NCBI RefSeq assembly: GCF_030386795.1
Contig: NZ_JANUQM010000001.1
Coordinates: 368,363-432,362 of the forward strand
DNA from: Streptomyces sp. S.PNR 29
Lineage (GTDB): Bacteria; Actinomycetota; Actinomycetes; Streptomycetales; Streptomycetaceae
Length of the DNA stretch: 64,000 nucleotides
Direction of reading: 5' to 3'
Part shown: positions 50,894-58,880 of the stretch, piece by piece
Layout of the letters: the number at the start of each line of letters is the position of its first letter
Numbering within the stretch: the stretch's first letter is position 1
Program-made: the position numbers and the translations under genes
Notes under the pieces: generated by a model
What the model saw: only the letters and a program-made list of their open reading frames with translations
What the model was told of the DNA's origin: nothing
Databases searched by the model: none

Positions 50894-51651
50894 GCGCGCA
50901 CTACTTCCGTGCCGCCGCGCTCGATGGCGGTGGCGTCTTCGGGGCTCAGCCCGCTGTCGGTGATCAGCAGGTCCACATCGCTCAGGTGGCCGAAGCGGGC
51001 GAAGTGCTCCTGGCCGTGCTTGGAGGAATCGGCGAGCAGCACCACGCGGCGGGCCGCGGCCACGGCCGCGCGCTTCACCGCGGCCTCGGCGAGGTCGGGG
51101 GTGGTCAGGCCGTGCTCGGCGGAGAAGCCGTTGGCGGCGACGAACAGGACGTCGGCGCGGATCTCGCCGTACGCGCGCAGCGCCCAGGCGTCCACGGCGG
51201 CGCGCGTACGGTGCCGTACGCGCCCCCCGATGAGGTGGAGCTGGATGCCGGGGTGGTCCGCGAGGCGGGCGGCGATGGGCAGGCTGTGCGTGACGACGGT
51301 GAGCGAGGCCTCCAGCGGGAGGGCGGCGGCCATCCTGGCCACCGTCGTACCGGCGTCGAGGATCATCGTGCCCTCGGCCGGCAGTTCCGCGAGGGCCGCC
51401 TTGGCGATGCGGTCCTTCTCGTCGGCCGCGGTCGTCTCGCGCTCGGCGAGGTCGGGCTCGAAGTCGAGGCGCCCGACGGGGATGGCACCGCCGTGCACCC
51501 GGCGGACGAGGCCGGCGCGGTCGAGGGCCTTCAGGTCGCGGCGAATGGTCTCCGCCGTCACCTGGAACTCCTCGGCCAGTGACACGACGTCCACCCGGCC
51601 CCCGTCACGGGCGAGGCGGAGGATCTCCTGTTGCCGCTCCGGTGCGTACAT
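50890..51651 (-). CDS. fruR: DeoR-family regulator of the fructose operon
   Basis: A 253-residue DeoR repressor. The N-terminal HTH is VSLAEEFQVTAETIRRDLKAL, and the sugar-phosphate-binding C-terminal domain has LDAGTTVARMAAAL and the VLLADSSKHG motif, which typically senses fructose-1-phosphate or a similar effector. The ATG at 51651 has GGAGGCGAAC upstream and places the protein right at its YAPERQQEIL N-terminus. Autoregulation is likely from the operator-like repeat in its promoter. Confidence 0.93.
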   Translation of the reverse strand: MYAPERQQEILRLARDGGRVDVVSLAEEFQVTAETIRRDLKALDRAGLVRRVHGGAIPVGRLDFEPDLAERETTAADEKDRIAKAALAELPAEGTMILDAGTTVARMAAALPLEASLTVVTHSLPIAARLADHPGIQLHLIGGRVRHRTRAAVDAWALRAYGEIRADVLFVAANGFSAEHGLTTPDLAEAAVKRAAVAAARRVVLLADSSKHGQEHFARFGHLSDVDLLITDSGLSPEDATAIERGGTEVVRA

Positions 51652-51697
51652 GTCCGTTCGCCTCCGACCCGTGCCCGAACTTGTGGTTTCGCTCGGG

Positions 51698-51726
51698 AGG
51701 CTACGCCGAGATTTCCGAAATGTAAA
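51698..51726 (-). promoter_or_regulatory. fruR operon promoter with palindrome in the spacer
   Basis: On the minus strand, -35 TTTACA (51726-51721) and -10 TAGCCT (51703-51698) are 17 bp apart; transcription would start about 40 bp before fruR. ATTTC-C-GAAAT (51711-51721) in the spacer is a candidate FruR operator. Confidence 0.6.
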
Positions 51727-51785
51727 CGGGTTCGGGCGCAATCGGGCATGAACGGGCATGTGAGGGAGTGGGAAGGGAAACGAAC

Positions 51786-51817
51786 GAGGGGCCCGGCACC
51801 GCAGTGCCGGGCCCCTC
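51786..51817 (-). terminator. Terminator of the DHA2 exporter gene
   Basis: GAGGGGCCCGGCAC and its perfect complement pair over 14 bp with loop CGCA, 9 bp after the stop of the minus-strand MFS gene. Confidence 0.8.
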
Positions 51818-51825
51818 CCCCGCTC

Positions 51826-53343
51826 TCAGGACGCCATCGCGGGCTCCCTCTCCGCATCGGCCACCGGCTCCGACGCCCCCTCCACGTGCTGCGCCGGCCG
51901 CTTCGGCAGTGCGAACATCAGCAGGAAGATCACGCCCATCACCGCGGCGACCCAGCCCAGCGCGTGCTGGAAGGCATCGACGAAGGCCGGACCGACGGCG
52001 GCCGGGGCCAGGTGGTCGCTGATCGTGCCGAAGAAGACGACCGACACGAGGCCCAGCCCCAGCGCGTTCCCCATCTGCTGCACCGTGTTGATCAGCCCGG
52101 ACGCCGACCCCGCGTGCTCGCGCGGCACCTGAGACAGCACCGCGTCGGTCAGCGGGGCGACGATCAGGCCCATGCCGGCGCCCATGACGACGAGGGGCAG
52201 CGCCATCTGCCAGGAGGCGATGCCGAGGCCGTACCGCTCGGACTCCCAGACGTAGACCAGCACTCCGGCCGCCATCACCAGCGCGCCCGCCTGGAGGACC
52301 TTGCGCCCGAAGCGCGGGACCAGCTTCTGCACCGACATCCCGGCCGCCGTCGAGACCGCGAGGGAGAAGGGGACGCCGGTCAGCCCGGCCCTGAGCGGGC
52401 TCCAGCCGAGGCCGATCTGCATGTACAGCGTCCACACCAGGAAGAACACGCCGAGCGCGAGACCGAAGACGGTCTGGACGGCGATGCCCGCCGCGAAGCT
52501 CTTCACCCGGAACAACGACAGCTCGACCAGCGGTGAGCCGTCCCGCGCGCTCTTCCTCCTCTCGTACGCCACCAGCGCCGCGAAGACGACGAGCGCGCCG
52601 GCCATCGAGGCGTACCCCCACAGCGGCCAGCCCAGCTCACGGCCACGGGTGAGCGGGTAGAGCAGCATCAGCAGACCGAGGGTGACGAGCGCGACGCCCA
52701 CCAGGTCCAGCTTGAGGGCGCGGGGTGCCTTGGACTCGGTGATGAAGCGGCTGCCGAGGATCAGGCCCGCGATGCCGACGGGCAGGTTGATGAGGAAGAT
52801 GGGCCGCCATTCGAGGCCGAACAGGTTCCCCTCCATCAGCAGCGCGCCCAGCAGCGGACCGGAGACGGCCCCCAGCCCGACGATCGCGCCGAACAGCCCG
52901 AACACCTTGCCGCGCTCGTGCGCCGGGAAGGTGGCGTGCACGATCGCCAGCACCTGCGGCACCATCAGCGCCGCCATGCCGCCCTGCAGGACGCGGGAGG
53001 CGACCAGCATCTCCGGGTTCACGGCGAGGCCGCACAGCGCGGAGGCGACGGTGAAGCCGCCGATGCCGAGCAGGAAGATCCGCTTGCGGCCGTGGATGTC
53101 GCCGAGCCGTCCGCCGGTGATCAGGCCGGCGGCGAAGGCGAGCGCGTATCCGGCGGTGATCCACTGGATCTGACTGAAGGAGGCGCCCGCGTCCTGCTGG
53201 ATCGACGGGATGGCGATGTTGACGATCGTGACGTCGACGAGGTCCATGAAGGCCGCGGTCATCACGATGGCGAGGGCGAACCAGCGACGGCGGTCGCCGG
53301 AAGCCGGCTGAGCTGGGGTGTCCGTGGACTCCGTGAAGGTCAT
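51826..53343 (-). CDS. DHA2-family (EmrB/QacA) drug:H+ antiporter
   Basis: A 505-residue MFS exporter with 14 helices. The motif C region (GPLLGALLMEGNLF, near residue 165) and loop motif GGRLGDIHGRKRIF (near residue 78) are typical of proton antiporters of drugs. The N-terminus ends in VDVTIVNIAIPSIQQD, family-typical. It is divergent from a WYL regulator gene, the probable controller. Confidence 0.93.
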   Translation of the reverse strand: MTFTESTDTPAQPASGDRRRWFALAIVMTAAFMDLVDVTIVNIAIPSIQQDAGASFSQIQWITAGYALAFAAGLITGGRLGDIHGRKRIFLLGIGGFTVASALCGLAVNPEMLVASRVLQGGMAALMVPQVLAIVHATFPAHERGKVFGLFGAIVGLGAVSGPLLGALLMEGNLFGLEWRPIFLINLPVGIAGLILGSRFITESKAPRALKLDLVGVALVTLGLLMLLYPLTRGRELGWPLWGYASMAGALVVFAALVAYERRKSARDGSPLVELSLFRVKSFAAGIAVQTVFGLALGVFFLVWTLYMQIGLGWSPLRAGLTGVPFSLAVSTAAGMSVQKLVPRFGRKVLQAGALVMAAGVLVYVWESERYGLGIASWQMALPLVVMGAGMGLIVAPLTDAVLSQVPREHAGSASGLINTVQQMGNALGLGLVSVVFFGTISDHLAPAAVGPAFVDAFQHALGWVAAVMGVIFLLMFALPKRPAQHVEGASEPVADAEREPAMAS

Positions 53344-53405
53344 GCGTCGAAGGTAGAGCCGCAGTAGGTCAGATCCTGTCCTAGTGGTACGGCATCCTCG
53401 GGTCC

Positions 53406-54395
53406 ATGACGACGGACACTCCGGCCCGGCTCCTGCAACTCCTCTCCCTCCTCCAGACGCCCCGCGAATGGCCCGGCGGCGAGCTCTCCGACCGGCTCGG
53501 GGTGTCGCGGCGCACGATCCGGCGGGACATCGACCGGCTGCGCGAACTCGGGTACCCGGTGCAGGCCACCAAGGGCGCCGACGGGGGCTACCGGCTGGTC
53601 GCGGGCAAGGCGATGCCGCCGCTCGTGCTCGACGACGAGGAAGCGGTGGCCATCGCCGTCGGGCTGCGGGCCGGGGCGGGGCACGCGGTCGAGGGCGTGG
53701 AGGAGGCGTCGGTGCGGGCGCTGGCGAAACTCGAACAGGTACTGCCGTCCCGCCTGCGCCGGCGCGTGTCCACGCTCCAGACCGCGACGACCGCGCTGAC
53801 CAGCGGGGACGGGCCGTCCATCGCGCCCGAGACGCTCACCGTGATGGCCTCGACGGTGGCCGGGCGCGAGCGGCTGCGGTTCGCCTACCGCGCCGGGGAC
53901 GGGACGCGGTCGCGCCGCGTGGTCGAGCCGTACCGGCTGGTGTCGACGGGGCGCCGCTGGTACCTCGTGGCGTACGACCTCGATCGCGCCGACTGGCGGA
54001 CCTTCCGCGTCGACCGGCTGAGCGAGCCGTTCGCCACCGGGGCACGGTTCGCTCCGCGGGAGTTGCCGACGGGGAACGCGGCGGAGTTTCTGCGGCAGTC
54101 GATGCGGCGGCAGCAGGACACGTACGAGTTCGTCGTCACGTTCGCCGAGCCGGTGGAGGTCGTCGCCCCGCGCGTGCCGGGGTGGATGGGGGCGCCGGAG
54201 GCGCTCGACGGCGGGGGCTGCCTGCTGCGGGGCACAGTCGGGGACTCCCCGGAGTGGCTGGCCCTGCGGCTGGCGACGCTCGGGTTCGAGTTCAGGGTGC
54301 GGGAGCCCGAGGAACTCGTGCGGTACGTGCGGGAATTGGGGGCACGGTTGGGGCGGGCGGCTCAAGGGCCCGCTGGACCCCGGCCTCACCCCTGA
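53406..54395 (+). CDS. WYL-domain DeoR-type regulator (YafY-like)
   Basis: A 329-residue regulator. The N-terminal HTH (LSDRLGVSRRTIRRDIDRLRELGY, about residues 26-50) is followed by a WYL domain with VEPYRLVSTGRRWYLVAYD (near residue 180), and a WCX domain. WYL regulators often control efflux or DNA-damage genes and sense nucleic acid or small ligands. It is divergent from the DHA2 exporter, and the 62-bp gap holds both promoters. Its 3' end overlaps the converging TetR gene by 10 bp. Confidence 0.92.
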   Translation: MTTDTPARLLQLLSLLQTPREWPGGELSDRLGVSRRTIRRDIDRLRELGYPVQATKGADGGYRLVAGKAMPPLVLDDEEAVAIAVGLRAGAGHAVEGVEEASVRALAKLEQVLPSRLRRRVSTLQTATTALTSGDGPSIAPETLTVMASTVAGRERLRFAYRAGDGTRSRRVVEPYRLVSTGRRWYLVAYDLDRADWRTFRVDRLSEPFATGARFAPRELPTGNAAEFLRQSMRRQQDTYEFVVTFAEPVEVVAPRVPGWMGAPEALDGGGCLLRGTVGDSPEWLALRLATLGFEFRVREPEELVRYVRELGARLGRAAQGPAGPRPHP

Positions 54396-55087
54396 CGCTC
54401 CGTCATCTCCTCCCAGGGAAAGTCCCGCAGCGCCTCCAGATTGGCCAGCGCCAGTGCGAGCGGGCCCTCGGGGCCGTCCGCTCGCGCCTCTCCGGACGCC
54501 CACTGTTCGACGGCCACCCGGACCGCGGCGGCGGCCGTAGCGGCGGCGAAACGCAGCAGCGGGGAGACGGCGAGCCGGGCGGCAACGTTGTCGTCACCCT
54601 CCGTGAGCCGGTCGGCGAGGACCTCCGCCAGGGTCCGTTCGGACAGGTGGCACACCTCGGCCCACACCTTCCGCAGGGCCGGGCTGCCCTCGGCCAGACG
54701 GATGAGGGAACGGACCCACGCCCAGGCCGCCGCGGACACCCCGGCGCCGGGCGTCAGCGTGTGGCGCGCCGCATGCTCCAGGGCCTGGGGCAGGGACAGC
54801 TCGGCGGGGGCCCCGCGCACCGCGTCCGTCCAGCGCTGGGCGCCCACCACGTAGAGGGGCGCCACCGCCTCCTCCTTGGTGGCGAAGTAGCGGTAGAAGG
54901 TGCGCGGGGCGATGCCGGCGGCCTGGGCGATGTCCTCGGCGCGGGTGGCGCGCAGGCCGTGCCGGACGAAGAGGCCGGCTGCCGCGCGGGCGATCTCCAT
55001 ACGGGTTTCCGCCTTGCGCCGCTCCGTGAGCGACGGCGCGGGTGACGGTGAGGACGGCCGGTTCCGTCGCGGGGTGGTGCTGCTCAC
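54386..55087 (-). CDS. TetR-family regulator
   Basis: A 233-residue TetR regulator: HTH AEDIAQAAGIAPRTFYRYFATKE (about residues 47-70) and a C-terminal domain with several acidic helices. By position next to hrdD it corresponds to SCO3201 of S. coelicolor, reported to inhibit antibiotic production and sporulation when over-expressed (recalled, not checked). A 15-bp palindrome lies 22 bp upstream of its ATG, so it is probably self-controlled. Confidence 0.92.
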   Translation of the reverse strand: MSSTTPRRNRPSSPSPAPSLTERRKAETRMEIARAAAGLFVRHGLRATRAEDIAQAAGIAPRTFYRYFATKEEAVAPLYVVGAQRWTDAVRGAPAELSLPQALEHAARHTLTPGAGVSAAAWAWVRSLIRLAEGSPALRKVWAEVCHLSERTLAEVLADRLTEGDDNVAARLAVSPLLRFAAATAAAAVRVAVEQWASGEARADGPEGPLALALANLEALRDFPWEEMTERQG

Positions 55088-55108
55088 GTTCGGCAGGCTA
55101 TGCCCATG

Positions 55109-55123
55109 TGGCAGAATCTGCCA
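55109..55123 (-). promoter_or_regulatory. TetR operator candidate
   Basis: TGGCAGA-A-TCTGCCA is a perfect 15-bp palindrome 22 bp before the tetR start; a -10 TAGCCT lies between it and the gene. Confidence 0.65.
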
Positions 55124-55629
55124 TCTGGCGGGCCACCCCGGTGTTCAGGTGCGGGGTGCCCCGCCCTCCAGCCCCGGTCGGCGACGCCGAGTCGGCGCCC
55201 GCGTCCGTGTCGCGCGGGAACAGAGCCGGGCCCCGGCACCCGGGGGGAAGGGGCGCCGGAAGCCCGGCTCAGGGAGAGTCCCGGCGCCGGGGGGAGTGCG
55301 TCGGGACGTGGCTCGTGGGGGTCCGGGGGCTGTGCCCGGGGCCCGAACTCATGGGCCCGGAAGTCTTGTTCCCTGGCCCCTCGCGGTTGAAGCGGCGTTA
55401 CACCGCCATGTTTGCGCGGTCTTTCGCCACCCGGCGTACGCACCCGGCCCGGCGGACGCGCCCGCCGCCGAGCGCCCATCCCTCGCGCCCCAGCCGCGTC
55501 ATGCGCGCCACAGGCACGGGCGGGAACCGTGGCCCCTCGGCCGGGCACTGCGCCCGGCGGCCGGCCCGGCGATCGCGGGAAGGCGTGGCCCCTGCTCGCC
55601 GAGCTCGGGGCCGCCACACCGCCTCCGTC
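55124..55629. other. 506-bp gap between tetR and hrdD without a convincing gene
   Basis: Long frames cross this stretch on both strands, but all give Pro/Arg/Gly-rich, shadow-like translations with no start or binding site I would accept. The GC content is high, with short GC-rich inverted segments (for example GGGCCCCGG...). It should hold the hrdD terminator; I see no T-rich tail. A small unannotated gene cannot be excluded. Confidence 0.5.
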
Positions 55630-56628
55630 TTACGCCGCCGCCTCGAAGCCGGTGGAACGCGCCAGCTTCTTCAGCTCCAGCAGAGCGTGCTTCTCGATCT
55701 GGCGGATACGCTCGCGCGTCAGGCCGTGCTCCTTGCCGACCTCGGTCAGCGTGCGCTCCCGGCCGTCCTCGATGCCGTACCGCATCTTGATGATGGACGC
55801 CGTGCGCGGGTCGAGGCGGCCGATCAGGTCGTCCAGCTCCTCGCTGCGCAGCAGCGTCAGCACCGACTGCTCCGGCGACACCGCGGAGGTGTCCTCCAGC
55901 AGGTCCCCGAACTGGGTCTCGCCCTCGTCGTCCACCGACATGTTCAGCGAGACCGGGTCACGGGCCCAGTCGAGCACGTCGATGACGCGCTCCGCCGTGG
56001 AACCGAGCTCGGCGGCGATCTCCGCGGGCTCCGGGTCCCGCCCGTGCTCACGGTTGAACTCGCGCTGCACCCGGCGGATCCGGCCCAGCTCCTCCACCAG
56101 GTGGACGGGCAGCCGGATCGTACGGGACTGGTCCGCTATCGAGCGGGTGATCGCCTGACGGATCCACCACGTCGCGTACGTGGAGAACTTGAAGCCCTTG
56201 CGGTAGTCGAACTTCTCGACCGCGCGCACCAGGCCGGCGTTGCCCTCCTGGATCAGATCCAGAAGAGGCAGGCCGCTGCGGGGGTAGCGGCGAGCCACGG
56301 CGACGACCAGGCGGAGGTTGGAGCGGATGAAGACGTCCTTCGCCCGCTCTCCTGCGTCGACCAGGGCCTGCAGCTCCTCGCGGGTGGCGTCCGCCTTGGT
56401 CTCCTCGTAGCCGTCGAGGACCTGCCGCGCGAACACACCCGCCTCGATGACCTGGGACAGCTCGACCTCCTTTGCGGCGTCGAGCAGCGGCGTGCGCGCG
56501 ATCTCGTCGAGGTACATGCCGACCAGATCGCGGTCGGCGATCTCGCCGCCGGTGGCGCGAACACTGCTTGCCGCGTCGGCCGTCTCGCCGGTGGCGGACT
56601 GACGACGGGCGACGGCACGGGTTGCCAT
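55630..56628 (-). CDS. hrdD: RNA polymerase sigma factor HrdD (group 2)
   Basis: A 332-residue sigma-70 family factor without the long region 1.1 of HrdB. It has region 1.2 (DLVGMYLDEIARTPLL), region 2 with IRSNLRLVVAVARRY, GLPLLDLIQEGNAGL and the -10 recognition helix FKFSTYATWWIRQAITRSI, region 3, and region 4.2 (TRERIRQIEKHALLELKKL). Length and position match HrdD of S. coelicolor, a dispensable primary-like sigma factor. The ATG has AAGGGAG 5 nt upstream. A perfect sigma-R promoter lies about 100 bp upstream. Confidence 0.95.
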   Translation of the reverse strand: MATRAVARRQSATGETADAASSVRATGGEIADRDLVGMYLDEIARTPLLDAAKEVELSQVIEAGVFARQVLDGYEETKADATREELQALVDAGERAKDVFIRSNLRLVVAVARRYPRSGLPLLDLIQEGNAGLVRAVEKFDYRKGFKFSTYATWWIRQAITRSIADQSRTIRLPVHLVEELGRIRRVQREFNREHGRDPEPAEIAAELGSTAERVIDVLDWARDPVSLNMSVDDEGETQFGDLLEDTSAVSPEQSVLTLLRSEELDDLIGRLDPRTASIIKMRYGIEDGRERTLTEVGKEHGLTRERIRQIEKHALLELKKLARSTGFEAAA

Positions 56629-56733
56629 GCGTGCTCCCTTGCGATGGTGGTTCAGCGGGTGGTCCTTCGGACACTCGGCACCGTCTCCGGCCTGTACCGG
56701 ACTCTCCTCGGGTGCCCTGCATCCGTGGGAAAC

Positions 56734-56759
56734 AACGACTGGAATCCGGACAGAATTCC
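56734..56759 (-). promoter_or_regulatory. Sigma-R type promoter of hrdD
   Basis: On the minus strand, GGAAT (56759-56755) and GTT (56736-56734) are 18 bp apart, exactly the sigma-R (SigR) consensus GGAAT-N18-GTT. Transcription would start near 56726, about 98 bp before the ATG. hrdD is a known SigR target in S. coelicolor. Confidence 0.8.
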
Positions 56760-56820
56760 CAACCCGCCCCCCAATTTTTCTGATCATGCAGTACCCTGTC
56801 CGGCCACATGAGGAGGAGTG

Positions 56821-57351
56821 ATGTTGCCGGAACGGGCAGAGGTCCAGGTCAGGCCGGGGGTGGAGGGTGACCTGGAGGCCCTCACCGACCTCTACAACCA
56901 CTACGTACGTGAGACAGCCATCACATTCGATACCGCGGTCTTCACTCCGGAAGAGCGCCGCCCTTGGCTGCTCTCCCACCCAGTAGACGGCCCGTACCGC
57001 CTGATGGTTGCCACGGACGCGAACTCCGGGGGAACCTCACAGGAGATTCTCGGTTACGCCACATCCAGCCCTTACCGCCCCAAGCCCGCCTACGTGACCT
57101 CCGTGGAGACGACGGTCTACGTCGCCCCGCACTCCGGCCGCCGGGGCGTCGGCACCCTTCTCTACAAGGCCCTCTTCGAGGCCCTGGCGGACGAGGACGT
57201 GCACCGCGCCTACGCGGGCATCGCCCAGCCGAACGAGGCCTCGACCCGGCTGCACGAGCGCTTCGGATTCCGTCATGTCGGCACGTACCACGAGGTCGGC
57301 CGCAAGTTCGGCCGCTACTGGGACGTCGCCTGGTACGAGAAGGAGCTCTAG
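56821..57351 (+). CDS. Phosphinothricin acetyltransferase-like GNAT
   Basis: A 176-residue acetyltransferase of the PAT/Bar/YncA-type. RPGVEGDLEALTDLYNHYV at the start, the TVYVAPHSGRRGVGTLLYKALF acetyl-CoA loop (near residue 102) and FRHVGTYHEVGRKFGRYWDV at the C-terminus are diagnostic of the family, which acetylates phosphinothricin, methionine sulfoximine or similar amino acids. The ATG at 56821 has GAGGAGGAG directly before it. It is divergent from hrdD. Confidence 0.92.
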   Translation: MLPERAEVQVRPGVEGDLEALTDLYNHYVRETAITFDTAVFTPEERRPWLLSHPVDGPYRLMVATDANSGGTSQEILGYATSSPYRPKPAYVTSVETTVYVAPHSGRRGVGTLLYKALFEALADEDVHRAYAGIAQPNEASTRLHERFGFRHVGTYHEVGRKFGRYWDVAWYEKEL

Positions 57352-57370
57352 GCACCCGGCGGGGCGGTGG

Positions 57371-58156
57371 TCACCCGAACTGCACCGACCGCTTCGCCAG
57401 CCCCATCCAGAACCCGTCGATCACCGACTTCTGGAGGTCCAGCTCCCCGGCCGCGTCCGCCGCGCCCATCGTCACGAACAGGGGCGCGAAGTGCTCCGTG
57501 CGCGGGTGGGCGAGCAGGCCCGCCGGGGACTTGCGGGTGAAGTCGAGCAGTGCGTCCACGTCACCGGCCTCCAGCGCCCGCCGGCCCCAGTCGTCGAACT
57601 CCGCGGACCAGGCGGGGATGCCGCCCTGCCGCAGCGCGGCCAGGTTGTGGGTGAAGAAGCCGGAGCCGACGATCAGCACGCCCTCGTCGCGCAGCGGCGA
57701 CAGCTTTCGGCCGATCTCCATCAACCGCACCGGGTCGAGGGTCGGCATGGAGACCTGCAGAACCGGAATGTCGGCCTCGGGGTACATCTCGACCAGCGGG
57801 ACGTACGCGCCGTGGTCGAGGCCGCGGTCCGGGACGTCCTGCACGGGGATGCCGGGGGCGCGCAGCAGCTTGCGTACGGACGCGGCGAGCTCGGGGGCGC
57901 CGGGAGCCTCGTACGTCACCCGGTAGTAGTGCTCGGGGAAGCCCCAGAAGTCGTAGACGAGCGGAACGGTCCGCGTCGCGCCGAGGGCGAGCGGGGCCTC
58001 CTCCCAGTGGGCGGAGACGACGAGGATCGCCTTGGGGCGGGGCAGTCCGGCGGACCAGGCGGCGAGTTCGCCGGGCCAGACGGGGTCGTCCGCCAGCGGC
58101 GGCGCGCCATGACTGAGGTACAGGGCGGGCATGCGCTCCTGGGTGACGGCGGACAT
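57371..58156 (-). CDS. DODA-type (LigB-like) extradiol ring-cleavage dioxygenase
   Basis: A 261-residue non-haem metal dioxygenase, similar to YgiD/4,5-DOPA dioxygenase. The conserved histidines are His16 (SHGAPP), His50 (SAHWE), His115 (GLDHGAYVP) and His170 (FFTHNLAAL), placing the metal site. The substrate is a catechol-like ring. It is divergent from a MarR regulator with a repeated motif between them, typical for this enzyme/regulator pair. Confidence 0.92.
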   Translation of the reverse strand: MSAVTQERMPALYLSHGAPPLADDPVWPGELAAWSAGLPRPKAILVVSAHWEEAPLALGATRTVPLVYDFWGFPEHYYRVTYEAPGAPELAASVRKLLRAPGIPVQDVPDRGLDHGAYVPLVEMYPEADIPVLQVSMPTLDPVRLMEIGRKLSPLRDEGVLIVGSGFFTHNLAALRQGGIPAWSAEFDDWGRRALEAGDVDALLDFTRKSPAGLLAHPRTEHFAPLFVTMGAADAAGELDLQKSVIDGFWMGLAKRSVQFG

Positions 58157-58182
58157 GGCGGTGACTCCTCCGACGGTGATGC

Positions 58183-58234
58183 TTTAACTCTAAACCTCTC
58201 CAGGAAGCGTACGCCCCGTTTGTTTAACTCTCAA
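58183..58234. promoter_or_regulatory. Two TTTAACTCT motifs in the DODA/MarR promoter region
   Basis: TTTAACTCTAAA (58183-58194) and TTTAACTCTCAA (58223-58234) are direct repeats exactly 40 bp apart (about four helix turns) between the two divergent genes. They are likely MarR operators. Confidence 0.6.
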
Positions 58235-58258
58235 GAAGAGGCCTCGTAGAGTGGATGC

Positions 58259-58774
58259 ATGAACACGGCATCCACCTCCGCACCCGCCGAAGAGCCCCGC
58301 TGGCTCACCGACGAGGAACAGCGCGTCTGGCGCTCCTACATCGAGGCCACGTACCTCCTTGAGGACCACCTCGACCGTCAGCTCCAGCGTGACGCGGGCA
58401 TGCCGCACATCTACTACGCCCTCCTCGTCAGGCTCGCCGAGTCCCCGAGGCGGCGGCTGCGGATGACCGAGCTGGCCATGCAGGCGAAGATCACCCGCTC
58501 CCGTCTCTCGCACGCCGTCGCGCGCCTGGAGAAGAACGGCTGGGTGCGCCGCGAGGACTGCCCCTCCGACAAGCGCGGCCAGTTCGCGGTGCTGACGGAC
58601 CAGGGCCAGGAGGTGCTGCGGCAGACGGCGCCGGGCCATGTGGCCGCCGTACGGCAGGCGGTGTTCGACCGGCTCTCCCCGGAACAGCAGAAGTCCCTCG
58701 GCGAGATCATGCAGATCGTCGCCGAGGGACTGCAGCCCCAGGAAGCGGGTGCGGACCTGCCCTGGCTGCGCTGA
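58259..58774 (+). CDS. MarR-family regulator
   Basis: A 171-residue winged-helix regulator. The recognition helix is in MTELAMQAKITRSRLSHAVARLE (about 79-101) and the wing is RREDCPSDKRGQ. It is divergent from the DODA-type dioxygenase gene, the likely target. Codon usage is normal. Its 3' end faces the DHA2 exporter gene across a terminator. Confidence 0.9.
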   Translation: MNTASTSAPAEEPRWLTDEEQRVWRSYIEATYLLEDHLDRQLQRDAGMPHIYYALLVRLAESPRRRLRMTELAMQAKITRSRLSHAVARLEKNGWVRREDCPSDKRGQFAVLTDQGQEVLRQTAPGHVAAVRQAVFDRLSPEQQKSLGEIMQIVAEGLQPQEAGADLPWLR

Positions 58775-58800
58775 ACGCGCGGCCGGGGCAGGTCCTGGGG

Positions 58801-58841
58801 GGCCGTACGGAGGAGGCGTCCCCTTCCTCGTCCGTACGGCC
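58801..58841. terminator. Terminator between marR and the DHA2 exporter
   Basis: GGCCGTACGGA and TCCGTACGGCC pair perfectly over 11 bp around a 19-nt loop that itself can pair further. Confidence 0.75.
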
Positions 58842-58880
58842 TGGTGGATGGCCCGAAGGGGTACGACGTGACGGCCGCCG

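Noticed and set aside
55084..55617. 177-residue minus-strand frame between tetR and hrdD
   Set aside because: It is Pro/Arg/Gly rich, lacks a binding site and has no family resemblance; kept only as an unexplained gap.
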